From: Parachlamydiales bacterium
Lineage (GTDB): Bacteria > Chlamydiota > Chlamydiia > Chlamydiales > Rhabdochlamydiaceae
Reading direction: 5' to 3'
Assembly: GCA_003153295.1 (NCBI GenBank)
Contig: PLXY01000004.1
Coordinates: forward strand, 1 to 64,000
Length of the DNA stretch: 64,000 bases
In this document: piece by piece, positions 7,894-17,013 of the stretch
How positions within the stretch are numbered: position 1 is the stretch's first letter
Layout of the letters: each line of letters opens with the position of its first letter
Made by a program: the position numbers and the translations under genes
The notes under the pieces: model-generated
What the model was told of the DNA's origin: nothing
Seen by the model: the letters and a program-made list of their open reading frames with translations, nothing else
Databases searched by the model: none

Positions 7894-9483
7894 TTAACTT
7901 TTAGGGGAGGTATTCGTCAAAGATTTAAAAGGCCGATTTTTTTCCTGCAGACGATCGTCCAAATTTTTACATTGAATGTCATGGTGGTTTTTCGCTTGAA
8001 CGAAAACTTTTTGAGCTTCCTCTATTTCTTTCTTGCCCAGTTGTCTTAAACGTTGCTCAATAGGGTTGTTTTCTGGGACTCTCCAATTTCTCCTTTCCTC
8101 CAGAAGTGTTCCTGATATTTGGTACTCTGTATTTTCAAGCCGTAGGATCTCTTCCTTAGCTTCAGGCGACCGCTGATACAGTTCTTGGAGTTCTTTTCGA
8201 TCTTGGACTATTTTCAGTAATAAGGGTATTTGTTGCGCCTTATCTTTGCACTGCTCGATTTCCGTTTTTGCAATTGAAACTCTTTGTCTTAAAATATTAG
8301 CTTGTGGAACAAGCTCAGTCCTCAGATCAGGAAGAGATTGAACGAAAGCATCTCCAAAAACGTCTTTGATGACCGATGAAAAACTATCAGCAATTAAGAA
8401 TATAAATGAGCCAAAAGCTCTTTCAGGTAATTTTTTTTCTAGCTCTTCAATACTGCTCTTCAGTGTGGGCCCATAGGTCATCATCTGCGCCATTAATATA
8501 GGCTTTTTCCAAAAATAAGCATCTTTATATTCTTTCAGTAAGTCGGAAACTTTATTGAGCGAATCCAAGAACTTTAATAGAACTTGAAAGGAATCTGTAC
8601 CAGCGAATTTGGAGATGAACTCATTGATTTTGGCCTTTTGTTCGAAGGGAGTTCTCACCGGAAGAAGATCTTCAACCTCAGCTAGAGCTTGAGATTGCAC
8701 AACCAAATTTGCTTCATGCCTTTGAAGATTTTCATTGTTTTTCACTTGATTCTGTTGAAGGCGATCGGGGGTATCTTCTCCTATAAACCCACAAAGATCT
8801 TTCAATCGAACTGATAATGATTGAGTTGCATTCTTAAATGCCGATTTAGCATTGTTCAGCTCCGCTTCTCGGGCTTTGACCTTTAGAGCTAATTCCGCGA
8901 TTTCTAAACGGTTAAGAGCGATTTTTACATCATCATAAAGTTGTTGTATCTTTTCTCTCAAAATCGATGGATCTGCACAGGTTAACAAGGCATCTCTTTG
9001 AGATAAAATCTCTTCTAAAGTTTTTTCAACGATGGGGTCATCACAAGTGAGCAATTCGTCTATGCGTTGGATAAAAGAATTTAGGAAAATTAGAATCCCT
9101 TGATCTTGGGCTATGTCTTTCTTTCTCAACTCTTGTACGAACTTGACGAGCTCTCTAACTTTTGCCGGTTTCTCTAGTTGAGAGAAAGCTTCTTCTGTGA
9201 AAGATTCAAACGCAGCTACGGGTGTTTGTGGTGCGAAGATGACATCTAAGCCATTTTCGCTGTTTTGGATTCTGATAACAGAATGAAAGCTAGCAACAAG
9301 GGAAACCTTAAGTTCTGAGCATTGTGATATTTTGGAATGTTCAGGGTGCTGAACCGGAATGGATTGCAGAGTTAAACCAATTCTACGAGCCTTACAACGG
9401 CTCCCATCGCTTAATTGATCCTGGGCTACTTTGAATTGTTCTCCTTCACGTTTAAAAACAAAAACAGTCGGTTGAATGCCCAT
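7894..9483 (-). CDS. Large coiled-coil protein of unknown function
   Basis: A 529-residue protein without signal peptide or membrane span. The first 90 residues look beta-rich; from about 95 to the end it is dominated by charged helices with heptad patterning, especially 185-300 and 400-525. I recognise no family. Proteins of this build in chlamydiae are often candidate effectors or structural proteins, but that is inference only. The start follows AAAGGA. The upstream gap to 9641 is very AT-rich, and the protein is encoded downstream of an equally unknown gene on the same strand. Confidence 0.65.
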   Translation of the reverse strand: MGIQPTVFVFKREGEQFKVAQDQLSDGSRCKARRIGLTLQSIPVQHPEHSKISQCSELKVSLVASFHSVIRIQNSENGLDVIFAPQTPVAAFESFTEEAFSQLEKPAKVRELVKFVQELRKKDIAQDQGILIFLNSFIQRIDELLTCDDPIVEKTLEEILSQRDALLTCADPSILREKIQQLYDDVKIALNRLEIAELALKVKAREAELNNAKSAFKNATQSLSVRLKDLCGFIGEDTPDRLQQNQVKNNENLQRHEANLVVQSQALAEVEDLLPVRTPFEQKAKINEFISKFAGTDSFQVLLKFLDSLNKVSDLLKEYKDAYFWKKPILMAQMMTYGPTLKSSIEELEKKLPERAFGSFIFLIADSFSSVIKDVFGDAFVQSLPDLRTELVPQANILRQRVSIAKTEIEQCKDKAQQIPLLLKIVQDRKELQELYQRSPEAKEEILRLENTEYQISGTLLEERRNWRVPENNPIEQRLRQLGKKEIEEAQKVFVQAKNHHDIQCKNLDDRLQEKNRPFKSLTNTSPKS

Positions 9484-9640
9484 AATTATCCTTTAATGTT
9501 AAATTGGTAATTAAAATTATAACATATTTTGTTTTTTAATTCAAAATATTATATTAACTAATAAGTTTATAGATTATTGATAATCAATGACTTGTGAATA
9601 TTTTGTTGGTTTTTAAGAGGTTAAGAATGAGGGTATTAAG

Positions 9641-10012
9641 TTACTTAGGACTGATATCAAGCATAAGACGATCTTGCCAAATAATGGAATAACCGGAGAA
9701 CTCTACATATTGATTCAAAATTTCACGCGTGATCAAGGCGTCCCTAAAGAGATAAAGCTGCGTTGCGTGCTGTCTTATCGTATGTTTAGTAAGCCGAGCT
9801 TTTCTCTGAGCATAGTCCATGAAAGAGGTTAGAAGAAGATCGATATTATCCTGTTCTAGAGTTCCTTTATCCAAAACCTGGGCGCCGATTAAATTGTAAT
9901 GGATTAAGGAGCGAACGATTTTGGTTGCAACTTCAATCATCTCTGGGGAACAACCGCTGGGTTGTTCAGGTCTTTTCTGAGGGGGCTGGGAAGTGGAAAC
10001 TATTAATGCCAT
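9641..10012 (-). CDS. Unknown protein, distant member of a three-copy local family
   Basis: A 123-residue soluble protein of unknown function. By eye it aligns with the two tandem genes at 18706-19284 and 19296-19826: an EMIEVATKIVRSLI helix (EMKIVALRIATLLV and EMKDVALKISTLLI in the others), FMDYAQ (FINYA in both), then a helix with TxLYLF/TLF and a C-terminal strand FSGYSIIW (LLGYTLIY, LLGYTLDC). The conserved order and spacing argue for common ancestry. It lacks the extra C-terminal stretch of the others. No recognisable domain. Confidence 0.65.
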   Translation of the reverse strand: MALIVSTSQPPQKRPEQPSGCSPEMIEVATKIVRSLIHYNLIGAQVLDKGTLEQDNIDLLLTSFMDYAQRKARLTKHTIRQHATQLYLFRDALITREILNQYVEFSGYSIIWQDRLMLDISPK

Positions 10013-10064
10013 GGTAAATCGGCGTAGAATTTAGGAAAAAGCCGATTTACCAATCAACATGAAA

Positions 10065-10204
10065 TATACTGCGGTCGGCTTGAAACTTTGAATTTGGACC
10101 GCGCCAAAACCCCGGGATTTAGCAATATGGACCCGTCTACGATCGTCGAATCCCGGTAGTTTTCGCGCAGGCCCAAATCAAAGTTTCAGGCCGACCGCAG
10201 TATA
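10065..10204. repeat. 140-bp imperfect palindrome (MITE-like or long hairpin)
   Basis: The left arm begins TATACTGCGGTCGGC and the right arm ends GCCGACCGCAGTATA. The arms stay complementary, with a few mismatches and indels, for about 55 bases each (through TGAAACTTTGA, a GCGC block and CCGGGATT), around a central loop of about 30 bases. It fills most of the gap between two same-strand genes and ends 3 bases before the htpX stop codon. It is G+C-rich relative to its surroundings and contains no ORF. It could be a non-autonomous element or a strong transcript-end hairpin for htpX. Confidence 0.8.
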
Positions 10205-10206
10205 GC

Positions 10207-11115
10207 TCAGATTCCTTTTTTGAGCCTCTCGATACGAAGTTCCAAAGAGGGGTGAGTAGCAAAAAAAGCCAGGAGGCCCCGCCGTTCTTGGTGAGAGATC
10301 TTCATCGTTTGGAATGCAGGTTTTTCCATGCGTATATCGCGTACATCCTGCAATTTTTGCAAAGATTGCAGAGCACCGATCATTTTTTCCTTGCCGGCTA
10401 AAGAAGCTCCTCCTTTATCAGCCCGGAATTCTCTGTAGCGGGAATAAGCGGCGACAACGAGCGATCCTAAAATCATGAAGACAATCTGGAAGATGAAGAC
10501 AAAGACATTGAACATGAGATAGGAGCTAGTAGAAGATTTATCGCGGTTGCCTATTCCTGATAAAGCATATGCCAGAACGCGGGCCAAGAACATCACGAAA
10601 GCGTTAACAACGCCTTGGACTAGCGTCATGGTCACCATGTCGCCATTGGCGACGTGCGAGATTTCATGGCCAAGGACGCCTTCGATCTCATCTTGAGACA
10701 TCCGATTCAGAAGTCCGCTAGAGACAGCAACAAGAGAGCGGCGGCGGGATGGTCCAGTGGCAAAAGCGTTGACCTCAGGGGAATTATAAATACCCACTTG
10801 AGGCATCACTGTAAGTCCTGCAGCGCGGGCTAAATCATGCACTGTATTGAGGAGCTGACGCGAAGTGGGGTCATTGGTCTTTGGATCGATGATGCGAACG
10901 CCGAGCATCCACTTAGCCATGATACGAGATAGGCCGAGTGAAATAAAAGCACCGCCCATGCCCCAAATAAGACAGAAGATCATCAACGATTGGTAGTTCA
11001 ATCCGTAAGAATTCAGAAACGGCTGGACATTCAGAAGATTTAAAATAATCGAGATCGTGGTGATGATGAGAATGTTGACGACTAGAAATAAGAAAATTCT
11101 TTTAACGAATGCCAT
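10207..11115 (-). CDS. htpX: Membrane zinc metalloprotease HtpX
   Basis: A 302-residue M48 protease for quality control of inner-membrane proteins. Two N-terminal membrane segments (about 8-28 and 42-65) precede the zinc site H150-E-I-S-H154 with a following NGD. Two further hydrophobic stretches lie at about 165-185 and 205-230, then a downstream SRYREFRADKGGA segment supplying the third zinc ligand (Glu). The C-terminal THPSLELRIERL is typical. The ATG has a GGAGAGGA site. It stands alone on this strand, ending at the palindrome. Confidence 0.95.
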   Translation of the reverse strand: MAFVKRIFLFLVVNILIITTISIILNLLNVQPFLNSYGLNYQSLMIFCLIWGMGGAFISLGLSRIMAKWMLGVRIIDPKTNDPTSRQLLNTVHDLARAAGLTVMPQVGIYNSPEVNAFATGPSRRRSLVAVSSGLLNRMSQDEIEGVLGHEISHVANGDMVTMTLVQGVVNAFVMFLARVLAYALSGIGNRDKSSTSSYLMFNVFVFIFQIVFMILGSLVVAAYSRYREFRADKGGASLAGKEKMIGALQSLQKLQDVRDIRMEKPAFQTMKISHQERRGLLAFFATHPSLELRIERLKKGI

Positions 11116-11275
11116 GGTTTCCTCTCCTGCGTTCTCCTCTATTAAACATCATCAAATCTTAACAGTCAAGCGGTGTAAAGCTTTAATTTTAAACAGACAA
11201 CGATTGCATAATAATATTGATTTATGCGATGTATCTCCACATAGCATTTAATTTTTGTACAGACGCAGGAGAGCA

Positions 11276-11497
11276 ATGCGCAAACTCGCCGAAAAATTGT
11301 TTTGGCCGCAAAAAAAGAGCACAGTCGAAATTAAAAAGGCTCTTTCTGAAAATAATACCTGTTATGTTTTAATTACCTGCAGCGAAGCTACCAAGGACGG
11401 AAAGATGAAAGTCGAAATGACTTACGAAGGCGATCCTATTTTGGCTGCTTACCTTGTAGAAAGCGCACAAAACATCATTGATACAGACAACTCATGA
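11276..11497 (+). CDS. Small conserved-looking protein of unknown function
   Basis: A 73-residue protein. The frame opens slightly upstream (11255), but the ATG at 11276 has a CAGGAGAG site and is preferred. It has a basic N-terminus ([14 protein letters not shown]) and a mixed alpha/beta body with a [22 protein letters not shown]-type strand pair (about 27-48). Its stop codon overlaps the start of the M20 peptidase gene (ATGA), so the two are co-translated, and it may work with the peptidase. Family not recognised. Confidence 0.65.
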   Translation: MRKLAEKLFWPQKKSTVEIKKALSENNTCYVLITCSEATKDGKMKVEMTYEGDPILAAYLVESAQNIIDTDNS

Positions 11498-12864
11498 CAC
11501 CTACTTTAGAAGATCTCAAGAAATGGTATAGCAAGCACGCTGCACAAATTCAGCAGGACTATTTTACTTTTTTAAAATTTCCCTCCGTCAGCACCGATCC
11601 CTCTTATAAGAAGCACATCCATGCAGCCGCTTCTTGGGTGGAAGGCTACTTAAAAAATATCGGGTTTAAAACTGAAGTTTGGCAAACCAACTTTCATCCG
11701 GTTGTCTTTGCCTCGCATGAGGTTGATCCGAAACGTCCCACGGTTCTCATTTACCACCACTACGACGTGCAGCCTGTCGATCCTATTGATAAATGGAAGT
11801 CTCCTCCTTTTGAGCCCACGATCCGGGATGGCAAAGTCTACGCTAGAGGCGCCTCCGACAATAAAGGACAATGTTTTTATACCCTCACGGCATTGAAAGC
11901 TCTTTTTGAACTCTGCAAAAAAATAAACCTGAATATTAAAGTCTTTGTCGAAGGGGAAGAAGAGTGTGGCAGCCGCGGAGCGTTAGAAGTTCTCAAAACG
12001 CATAAAAAAGACCTCAAAGCTGATCATATCTTGATCGTCGATGGAGGAATACCTGCCGCAGGAAGGCCAGCAATTACATTAGGCCTTCGTGGGATTGTCG
12101 CGCTTGAAGTTGTCTGCCGCAATTCCTCAATTGATCTTCATTCAGGTATTCATGGAGGCATTGTTTTAAATCCTAACCGCGCTTTAGTCGAAATGCTTTC
12201 GAAACTTTGGGACAAGAAAGGAAAAATCGCCATTCCTGGTTTTTATAAAAAAGTCCTAAAACCTTCTAAAAAAGAGCTGCAAGTTATTGAAAAAATTGTC
12301 GATGAAAAATATTTGCGGAAACAATTTGGCATCAAAGCTTTTAAAGGAGAGGGGGGATATTCGCTTTGGGAGTCTAATGCGATCCGTCCTACGCTGGAGA
12401 TCAATGGTATATCCGGTGGATATGCCGGTGCCGGTTTTAAGACCGTCATTCCTTCAGCTGCAATTGCAAAAATCTCCTGCCGTATTGTTCCTAATCAAGA
12501 TCCTGAAGAAGTGGCGCAATCGATTGCTAACTACCTAAAAAAAATAGCACCGAAGGGCTTAGAAATTGAAGCGACATGGGACCATGGCGGTCAAGCGGTC
12601 CGCAGTTCGCCCCACACCACCATCGCTAAAGTATGCTCGGAGGCCTTCACCGAAGTGTTCCAAAAGCCCTGCGGTAAAATCTTCTGCGGCGCCTCTGTCC
12701 CTTTAGTAGCTGATCTTGCCAAAGCATGTAAAGGAGACGTTGTCGTGATCGGCGTCAGTCTTGACAGCGATGATTTCCATGCCCCGAACGAACACTTTGG
12801 GCTTGATCAACTACAGCAAGGCTTTTTAACAATCGCTAGTATTTTGAGGAGACTTTCTTCATGA
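11494..12864 (+). CDS. M20-family metallodipeptidase
   Basis: A 456-residue di-zinc peptidase of the M20 (CNDP/PepV/DapE-like) group. It has the HHYDVQP box (H89, D91), the bridging Asp in GASDNKG (D122), the catalytic EGEEE block (153-157) with ECGS, then an inserted dimerisation domain (about 205-370) and return of the catalytic domain. It probably hydrolyses dipeptides in the cytosol, which fits a bacterium living on host peptides. It overlaps the preceding small gene and the following coiled-coil gene by 4 bases each, so the three form a tight operon. Confidence 0.88.
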   Translation: MTPTLEDLKKWYSKHAAQIQQDYFTFLKFPSVSTDPSYKKHIHAAASWVEGYLKNIGFKTEVWQTNFHPVVFASHEVDPKRPTVLIYHHYDVQPVDPIDKWKSPPFEPTIRDGKVYARGASDNKGQCFYTLTALKALFELCKKINLNIKVFVEGEEECGSRGALEVLKTHKKDLKADHILIVDGGIPAAGRPAITLGLRGIVALEVVCRNSSIDLHSGIHGGIVLNPNRALVEMLSKLWDKKGKIAIPGFYKKVLKPSKKELQVIEKIVDEKYLRKQFGIKAFKGEGGYSLWESNAIRPTLEINGISGGYAGAGFKTVIPSAAIAKISCRIVPNQDPEEVAQSIANYLKKIAPKGLEIEATWDHGGQAVRSSPHTTIAKVCSEAFTEVFQKPCGKIFCGASVPLVADLAKACKGDVVVIGVSLDSDDFHAPNEHFGLDQLQQGFLTIASILRRLSS

Positions 12865-13634
12865 GATTAATCGGACTCACATTGTTAGGAGTCACTTTTC
12901 TGCTGGGGATTTTAAAATATGACCATCTTTCAATTTGGTCCGCAGGAGTGGGAATTGCCTTAGGCGTAGGTCTTTTTCTCGCATTGATCACCTCCAAACC
13001 AGAAACTCCGCCCGCTCCTCCCGTCGAGCAAAATAACCCTTGGCAAGTCCGTTTTCTTGATCTTCAAACTCAAACAAATCAAACGACAGAAGGTTTGAAC
13101 AGTGAAATCAAAAAACTGCAGCAAAAACTCTTAAGATCTGAAGAGAGATGTACATCGTATCAGAAGCTTGTCGATGTCCACCAAGGCGAGATCCATCAGC
13201 TTAAAAGTGAAAGCGGACAGTTAGGGCAGCATGTCATCGAAAAAGAAAGAAAGATTGCTGAACTGCAACTCGCGCGCCTAGAGCCAGATCTTTTTGATGC
13301 TGAAAAAAGACAAACCGAAAGTTCATTTCGGGAACTTAAAAAACAGTTCGACGAAAAATCTCAAGCTTTAGACCAAACTCGGGTCCATCTCTTCCGGGTC
13401 GAAAGCGAACTGCTTCTCTTCCAAAAAGAAAAAGAAGAGCAAAATCGCATGCCAAATCCATCAGAAGCCACTTTGATCCATCAGCTGAAGCAAACAGAAG
13501 AAGAAAAGAAAAAACTTGAAACCGAGCTCGTCTCCTTACAGCAGATCGTCTCGGAGCTTTCTTTGATCAAAGGAAAAGCATCTAGGAAAAAAATAGTTAA
13601 AGAAGAGTCAGAATCTCGTGACCTGTTGGGGTGA
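12861..13634 (+). CDS. Membrane-anchored coiled-coil protein
   Basis: A 257-residue protein. Two hydrophobic segments at about 3-18 and 25-46 anchor it; after a proline-rich linker ([10 protein letters not shown]) the rest, about 65-235, is a charged heptad-repeat coiled coil, ending in a basic tail. I recognise no family. It starts inside the end of the M20 peptidase gene (ATGA) and its 3' end runs 38 bp into the convergent map gene. Possible roles include envelope scaffolding, but this is not shown by the sequence. Confidence 0.65.
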   Translation: MRLIGLTLLGVTFLLGILKYDHLSIWSAGVGIALGVGLFLALITSKPETPPAPPVEQNNPWQVRFLDLQTQTNQTTEGLNSEIKKLQQKLLRSEERCTSYQKLVDVHQGEIHQLKSESGQLGQHVIEKERKIAELQLARLEPDLFDAEKRQTESSFRELKKQFDEKSQALDQTRVHLFRVESELLLFQKEKEEQNRMPNPSEATLIHQLKQTEEEKKKLETELVSLQQIVSELSLIKGKASRKKIVKEESESRDLLG

Positions 13635-14469
13635 TGAGGACCGTATGCTCCCATTGGGCGCTCGGCTCTCCATCGACTGTCCGCGTTGTCCATCTGTCTT
13701 TAGGGTCCATAACTCCTTCTCTGACACCTGCATTGATCATCGGTTCAATTGTAAATGTCATGCCTTCGACTAAAGGGATACCAATATTATTGTAATGATG
13801 GGGGACTTGCGGAGGTTCATGAAATCCGATCCCGACACCATGCCCAACGAATTGATTCACAACGCTACAACCTTGCTCTGTCGCATAGTCTTCAATGACT
13901 TTTCCGATCTCATTGAGAGGAACGCCGGGCTTCAAAATCTTAAGGGCTCGCTTGAGACATTCTTTAGAGACTTCCACGACATGGTGTTTTTCAGGAGAAA
14001 CTTTTCCAATCTCGACCATCGCGCTGCAATCGCCATAGTAGCCGTTTAAAATGCATGTGACATCGATGTTGACAATATCGCCATCAACGAGCGGCTGATC
14101 ATCGGGAATTCCATGGCAGATCACTTCATTGAGAGAGGTACAGATGCTTTTAGGAAAAGGAGGCTGGCCATATCCCAAAGGCGCTGGAATGGCTCCTGCT
14201 TTCCGGTGGAGCTGATCGGCAAAGTTGTTGAGCTCATTTGTTGTTACACCGGCTTTGGCCCTTTGACATGTCGCTTGTAAAATAGAAGCTGCAAGCTTGC
14301 AAGAAAGACGGATCCCTTCAATTTGTTCAGGGGTCTTGAGGAGAATGCCGAATTGTTTTTTATACTCGCGTGCAACCCCTTTCAAATCGGTCTGCGGCAG
14401 TAAAGGATAATGGCACTTCTTCCATTTCTGGCCGCTTCCGCACCAGCAAGCATCATTTCTATTGATCAT
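13597..14469 (-). CDS. map: Methionine aminopeptidase with N-terminal SEC-C zinc motif
   Basis: A 290-residue type I methionine aminopeptidase that removes the initiator Met. Residues 8-20 (CWCGSGQKWKKCH) are a SEC-C zinc-binding motif, also found in chlamydial and some other bacterial MAPs and thought to aid ribosome docking. The five metal ligands are all present: D136 (VNIDVT), D147 (GDCSAM), H210 (GHGVG), E242 (TIEPM) and E274 (WEHTV). It is downstream of truA and overlaps it by 11 bp. Confidence 0.95.
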   Translation of the reverse strand: MINRNDACWCGSGQKWKKCHYPLLPQTDLKGVAREYKKQFGILLKTPEQIEGIRLSCKLAASILQATCQRAKAGVTTNELNNFADQLHRKAGAIPAPLGYGQPPFPKSICTSLNEVICHGIPDDQPLVDGDIVNIDVTCILNGYYGDCSAMVEIGKVSPEKHHVVEVSKECLKRALKILKPGVPLNEIGKVIEDYATEQGCSVVNQFVGHGVGIGFHEPPQVPHHYNNIGIPLVEGMTFTIEPMINAGVREGVMDPKDRWTTRTVDGEPSAQWEHTVLITPTGHEILTLL

Positions 14470-15208
14470 AAAAAACTTCTTTTAAGACGAGTCCCACTGC
14501 AGGAGCTGTGACGCCTGCAAGAGTTCGGTCTTTACTTTTTAAAATCGCAGGAACATCTTTTTCAGATAATTTTCCACAGCCTACATAGAGCAGTGTTCCG
14601 ACAATATTACGAACCATTTTATAGAGAAAATTGTTTCCTGACACTCGAATTTTCAAACGGTTTTCTTCCGACTCAATCACAATATCAAAAATTTCTCTCA
14701 CGTTATTTTCTTGGCTTTCATTGGTAAAAGCAGAAAAATCGTGCCGTCCTTTCAAATGGAGAGCTGCTTTCTTCATCTCTTCAACATTCACAGGATAAGA
14801 AAAGTGCCAAGAGAAGTTTCTGTAAAAGGGAAGCTGAGTGGAACCCAAACAAACCGCATAGTGGTATTCTTTGCCGCGACTTCCTAAAGTTGGGTGAAAA
14901 GCCTCTTCTGCCTCTTCCATTTTTAAAACGGAAATATCTTTCGGCAGCAGACCGTTCAGACTTTTTTGCAGCCTTTCTAAAGAGACTTCCGCTTCAGTGA
15001 AAAAGTTTACAACTTGCCCTTCCGCATGTACGCCTGCATCGGTCCGGCTTGCCGCCTGCAAGTTCACCGGATGGCGTAGAATTTGCTTCAAGACCTTCTC
15101 TAGCTCTTCCTCAATACTCGGACCCATGGCAGTCTTCTGCCACCCCAAATATCTCGTGCCCTCATAAGCAAGAATAAGTTTAATGTTTCTCTTCATAAAG
15201 GCTGACAT
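14459..15208 (-). CDS. truA: tRNA pseudouridine synthase A
   Basis: A 249-residue TruA, which makes pseudouridine at positions 38-40 of the tRNA anticodon arm. The catalytic Asp is D57 in SRTDAGVHAEGQV; LILAYEGTRYLGWQ, KEYHYAV and the FLYKMVRNIVGTL helix are also typical. Two ATGs (15208 and 15196) are possible and neither has a good ribosome site. It is co-transcribed with map. Confidence 0.93.
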   Translation of the reverse strand: MSAFMKRNIKLILAYEGTRYLGWQKTAMGPSIEEELEKVLKQILRHPVNLQAASRTDAGVHAEGQVVNFFTEAEVSLERLQKSLNGLLPKDISVLKMEEAEEAFHPTLGSRGKEYHYAVCLGSTQLPFYRNFSWHFSYPVNVEEMKKAALHLKGRHDFSAFTNESQENNVREIFDIVIESEENRLKIRVSGNNFLYKMVRNIVGTLLYVGCGKLSEKDVPAILKSKDRTLAGVTAPAVGLVLKEVFYDQ

Positions 15209-15312
15209 TTTATCAAAAAAACAGGGGAACTCAAATGTTAATCCAAGGGTTTTGATAAATTCGAATTAAAATTTACCCACCCAACGTCTAAAAAAAATTT
15301 TAATCGAAAAGA

Positions 15313-15377
15313 AGTTATACCTAGTTATACCTAATTTTGAGTATAACCTAGTATAACTGTGTATAACTAGGTATAAA
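15313..15377 (+). promoter_or_regulatory. Helically phased GTATAAC repeat array (candidate operator)
   Basis: Six copies of one heptamer sit just before the ATPase start. Two are inverted (GTTATAC at 15314 and 15324) and four are direct (GTATAAC at 15341, 15351 and 15361; GTATAAA at 15371). Within each set the copies are spaced exactly 10 bp, about one helix turn. The two orientations also form an inverted repeat (15313-15330 with 15341-15358). The array occupies the place where a promoter and ribosome site would be and ends 3 bases before the ATG. It looks like an autoregulatory operator or iteron array. Confidence 0.7.
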
Positions 15378-15380
15378 AAC

Positions 15381-16571
15381 ATGGATCCCATACAAAATCC
15401 CTTTTCGCCAGGAGCCGGTTCTCCTCCTCATGAGCTAGTGGGGAGAGATCCCATTCTTGAACAGGCTCGTATCCTTTTGGGTCGTATAAAAAAGAAAAAA
15501 CCTGAAAAAAGCATGCTGCTCACAGGACTTCGTGGGGTGGGCAAGACAGTATTGCTCAACGAAATAGAATATATGGCACGAGAAGATGGATATCGCACGA
15601 TGTTCATCGAAGCCCATGAAAATAAGGCATTGGGTCCGCTAATAGTGCCTTATTTACGAAATCTTCTTTTTGATCTGGATAGGATTGCTGGGGTCGGTGA
15701 TAAGGTTAAACGAGGTTTGGCAGTTCTTCGGAGTTTTATTGGAGCTCTCCAACTTACAATGGGTGATGTTACCATTGGTTTGGATATCGAACCTGAAAAA
15801 GGATCAGCAGATAGTGGTGATTTGGAAATCGATCTACCCAATCTTTTTATTGCTATTGGAGAAGCTGCTGAAGATAGTAAATGCGCTGTGGCTATCTTGA
15901 TTGATGAGATTCAATACTTTAGTCAGAAGGAACTGGGGGCGCTGATTATGGCAATGCATAAAATACAGCAGCGTCAACTTCCTTTAGTGCTTTTGGGAGC
16001 AGGGTTGCCCATATTACCGGGAATGGCTGGAGAATCAAAGTCATATGCTGAAAGACTTTTCAGCTTTCCTGATATTGGTGCACTTTCCGAAGAAGATGCG
16101 ATGCTAGCATTAAGAAAACCAGCCCAAGCTGCGGATGTCATTTTCGAAACTCCTGCTCTAAAAGAAGTATTTCGCTTGACAAAAGGATATCCATATTTCC
16201 TTCAAGAGTGGGGTTATCAGGCATGGAATCTTGCCGCAACGAGTCCCATCACACTTAATACTGTTCAAGATGCCACACGATTGGTCATTCCTCGTCTTGA
16301 TAAAAATTTTTTCCGGGTTCGATTTGATCGACTCATTCCTAGCGAAAAGCGTTTTCTAAGAGCCATGGCTGAATTTGGACCAGGTTCGCATCGGACTGGA
16401 GATATTGCAAGCATTTTAGATGTCAAGATCACTAGTCTGGGTCCGGTTCGTGGTCGATTAATCAAAAAAGGAATGATTTATAGCCCAGCTTATGGAGATA
16501 TGCAGTTTACTGTGCCTCTATTTGATGAATTTATGATTCGTGCAATGCCTAAATTGGAGAAGTCACTATGA
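15381..16571 (+). CDS. Orc1/Cdc6-like P-loop ATPase
   Basis: A 396-residue AAA-type ATPase of the kind often annotated only as 'ATP-binding protein'. The Walker A is GLRGVGKT (49-56) and the Walker B AILIDEIQYF has D175-E176; an arginine-rich middle and a C-terminal winged-helix-like region follow (about 310-390: FLRAMAEFGPGSHRTGDIASIL). It begins with an NPFSPGAGSPP stretch common to this group. Role unknown; a DNA-associated switch is plausible. It lies behind a phased-repeat operator and overlaps the next small gene by 4 bp, so the pair is one module, probably horizontally acquired. Confidence 0.8.
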   Translation: MDPIQNPFSPGAGSPPHELVGRDPILEQARILLGRIKKKKPEKSMLLTGLRGVGKTVLLNEIEYMAREDGYRTMFIEAHENKALGPLIVPYLRNLLFDLDRIAGVGDKVKRGLAVLRSFIGALQLTMGDVTIGLDIEPEKGSADSGDLEIDLPNLFIAIGEAAEDSKCAVAILIDEIQYFSQKELGALIMAMHKIQQRQLPLVLLGAGLPILPGMAGESKSYAERLFSFPDIGALSEEDAMLALRKPAQAADVIFETPALKEVFRLTKGYPYFLQEWGYQAWNLAATSPITLNTVQDATRLVIPRLDKNFFRVRFDRLIPSEKRFLRAMAEFGPGSHRTGDIASILDVKITSLGPVRGRLIKKGMIYSPAYGDMQFTVPLFDEFMIRAMPKLEKSL

Positions 16572-16783
16572 AAATCATCTATGAACTTGATTCTGAAAAT
16601 CCTGATCAAAGAGAAGATATTGAAGTTATGCACAATGCTCGAAAATATTTTTCTTTGCTTTGGAATATAGATCAAAGAATTCGTTCTTGGCAAAAACATG
16701 GTAACGACGGAAAGTATGAAACTGCAGCTAAGGTTCTGGATGAAATCAGAGATATGATTTCGGAGATAAATTTATATTCCTAA
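16568..16783 (+). CDS. Small phage-type protein
   Basis: A 71-residue acidic helical protein. Its central ARKYFSLLWNIDQRIRSWQKHG segment resembles a widespread small phage/plasmid protein with an 'ALWDFDQYLRxxxKYGD' core; this is recognition by pattern, not a search. Function of the family is unknown. It starts within the ATPase stop codon (ATGA) and is therefore translationally coupled to it. Confidence 0.6.
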   Translation: MKIIYELDSENPDQREDIEVMHNARKYFSLLWNIDQRIRSWQKHGNDGKYETAAKVLDEIRDMISEINLYS

Positions 16784-16797
16784 TTCCTGATAACAAG

Positions 16798-16959
16798 TCA
16801 TTCTGCAAGACGAGAGTTCTGCTTTTTTATCTTTTTTATTTCTGCTTTATGTTGGATATCAAAAGCTCTTTTAGTCGCTACGATTTCAACTTCTTCCAAT
16901 AGATTCTCTTCTTTAAGAAAATCCTCAAAATTGGAACCAATATTTTTATGGTCACTCAT
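16798..16959 (-). pseudogene. Truncated HigA-like (XRE-family) antitoxin remnant
   Basis: A 53-codon frame from an ATG at 16959 to a TGA at 16798. The first about 30 residues (MSDHKNIGSNFEDFLKEEN, LLEEVEIVATKRAF) closely follow the conserved N-terminus of antitoxins of the 'SSFDDFLKEEGLLEEVEAVAIKR' type. In full-length members a helix-turn-helix of about 45 more residues follows; here the frame ends at once. No partner toxin gene is visible upstream or downstream. It is read as a remnant; expression as a short peptide cannot be excluded. Confidence 0.55.
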
Positions 16960-17013
16960 GATAATTTTTTTCTTTTATTTTTTTGGTTTAACAATAATTT
17001 TATCATTAATTTT

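Noticed and set aside
15209-15380. CRISPR-like array from the short repeats
   Set aside because: The units are 7 bp at 10-bp spacing without spacers, which is an operator or iteron pattern and not CRISPR.
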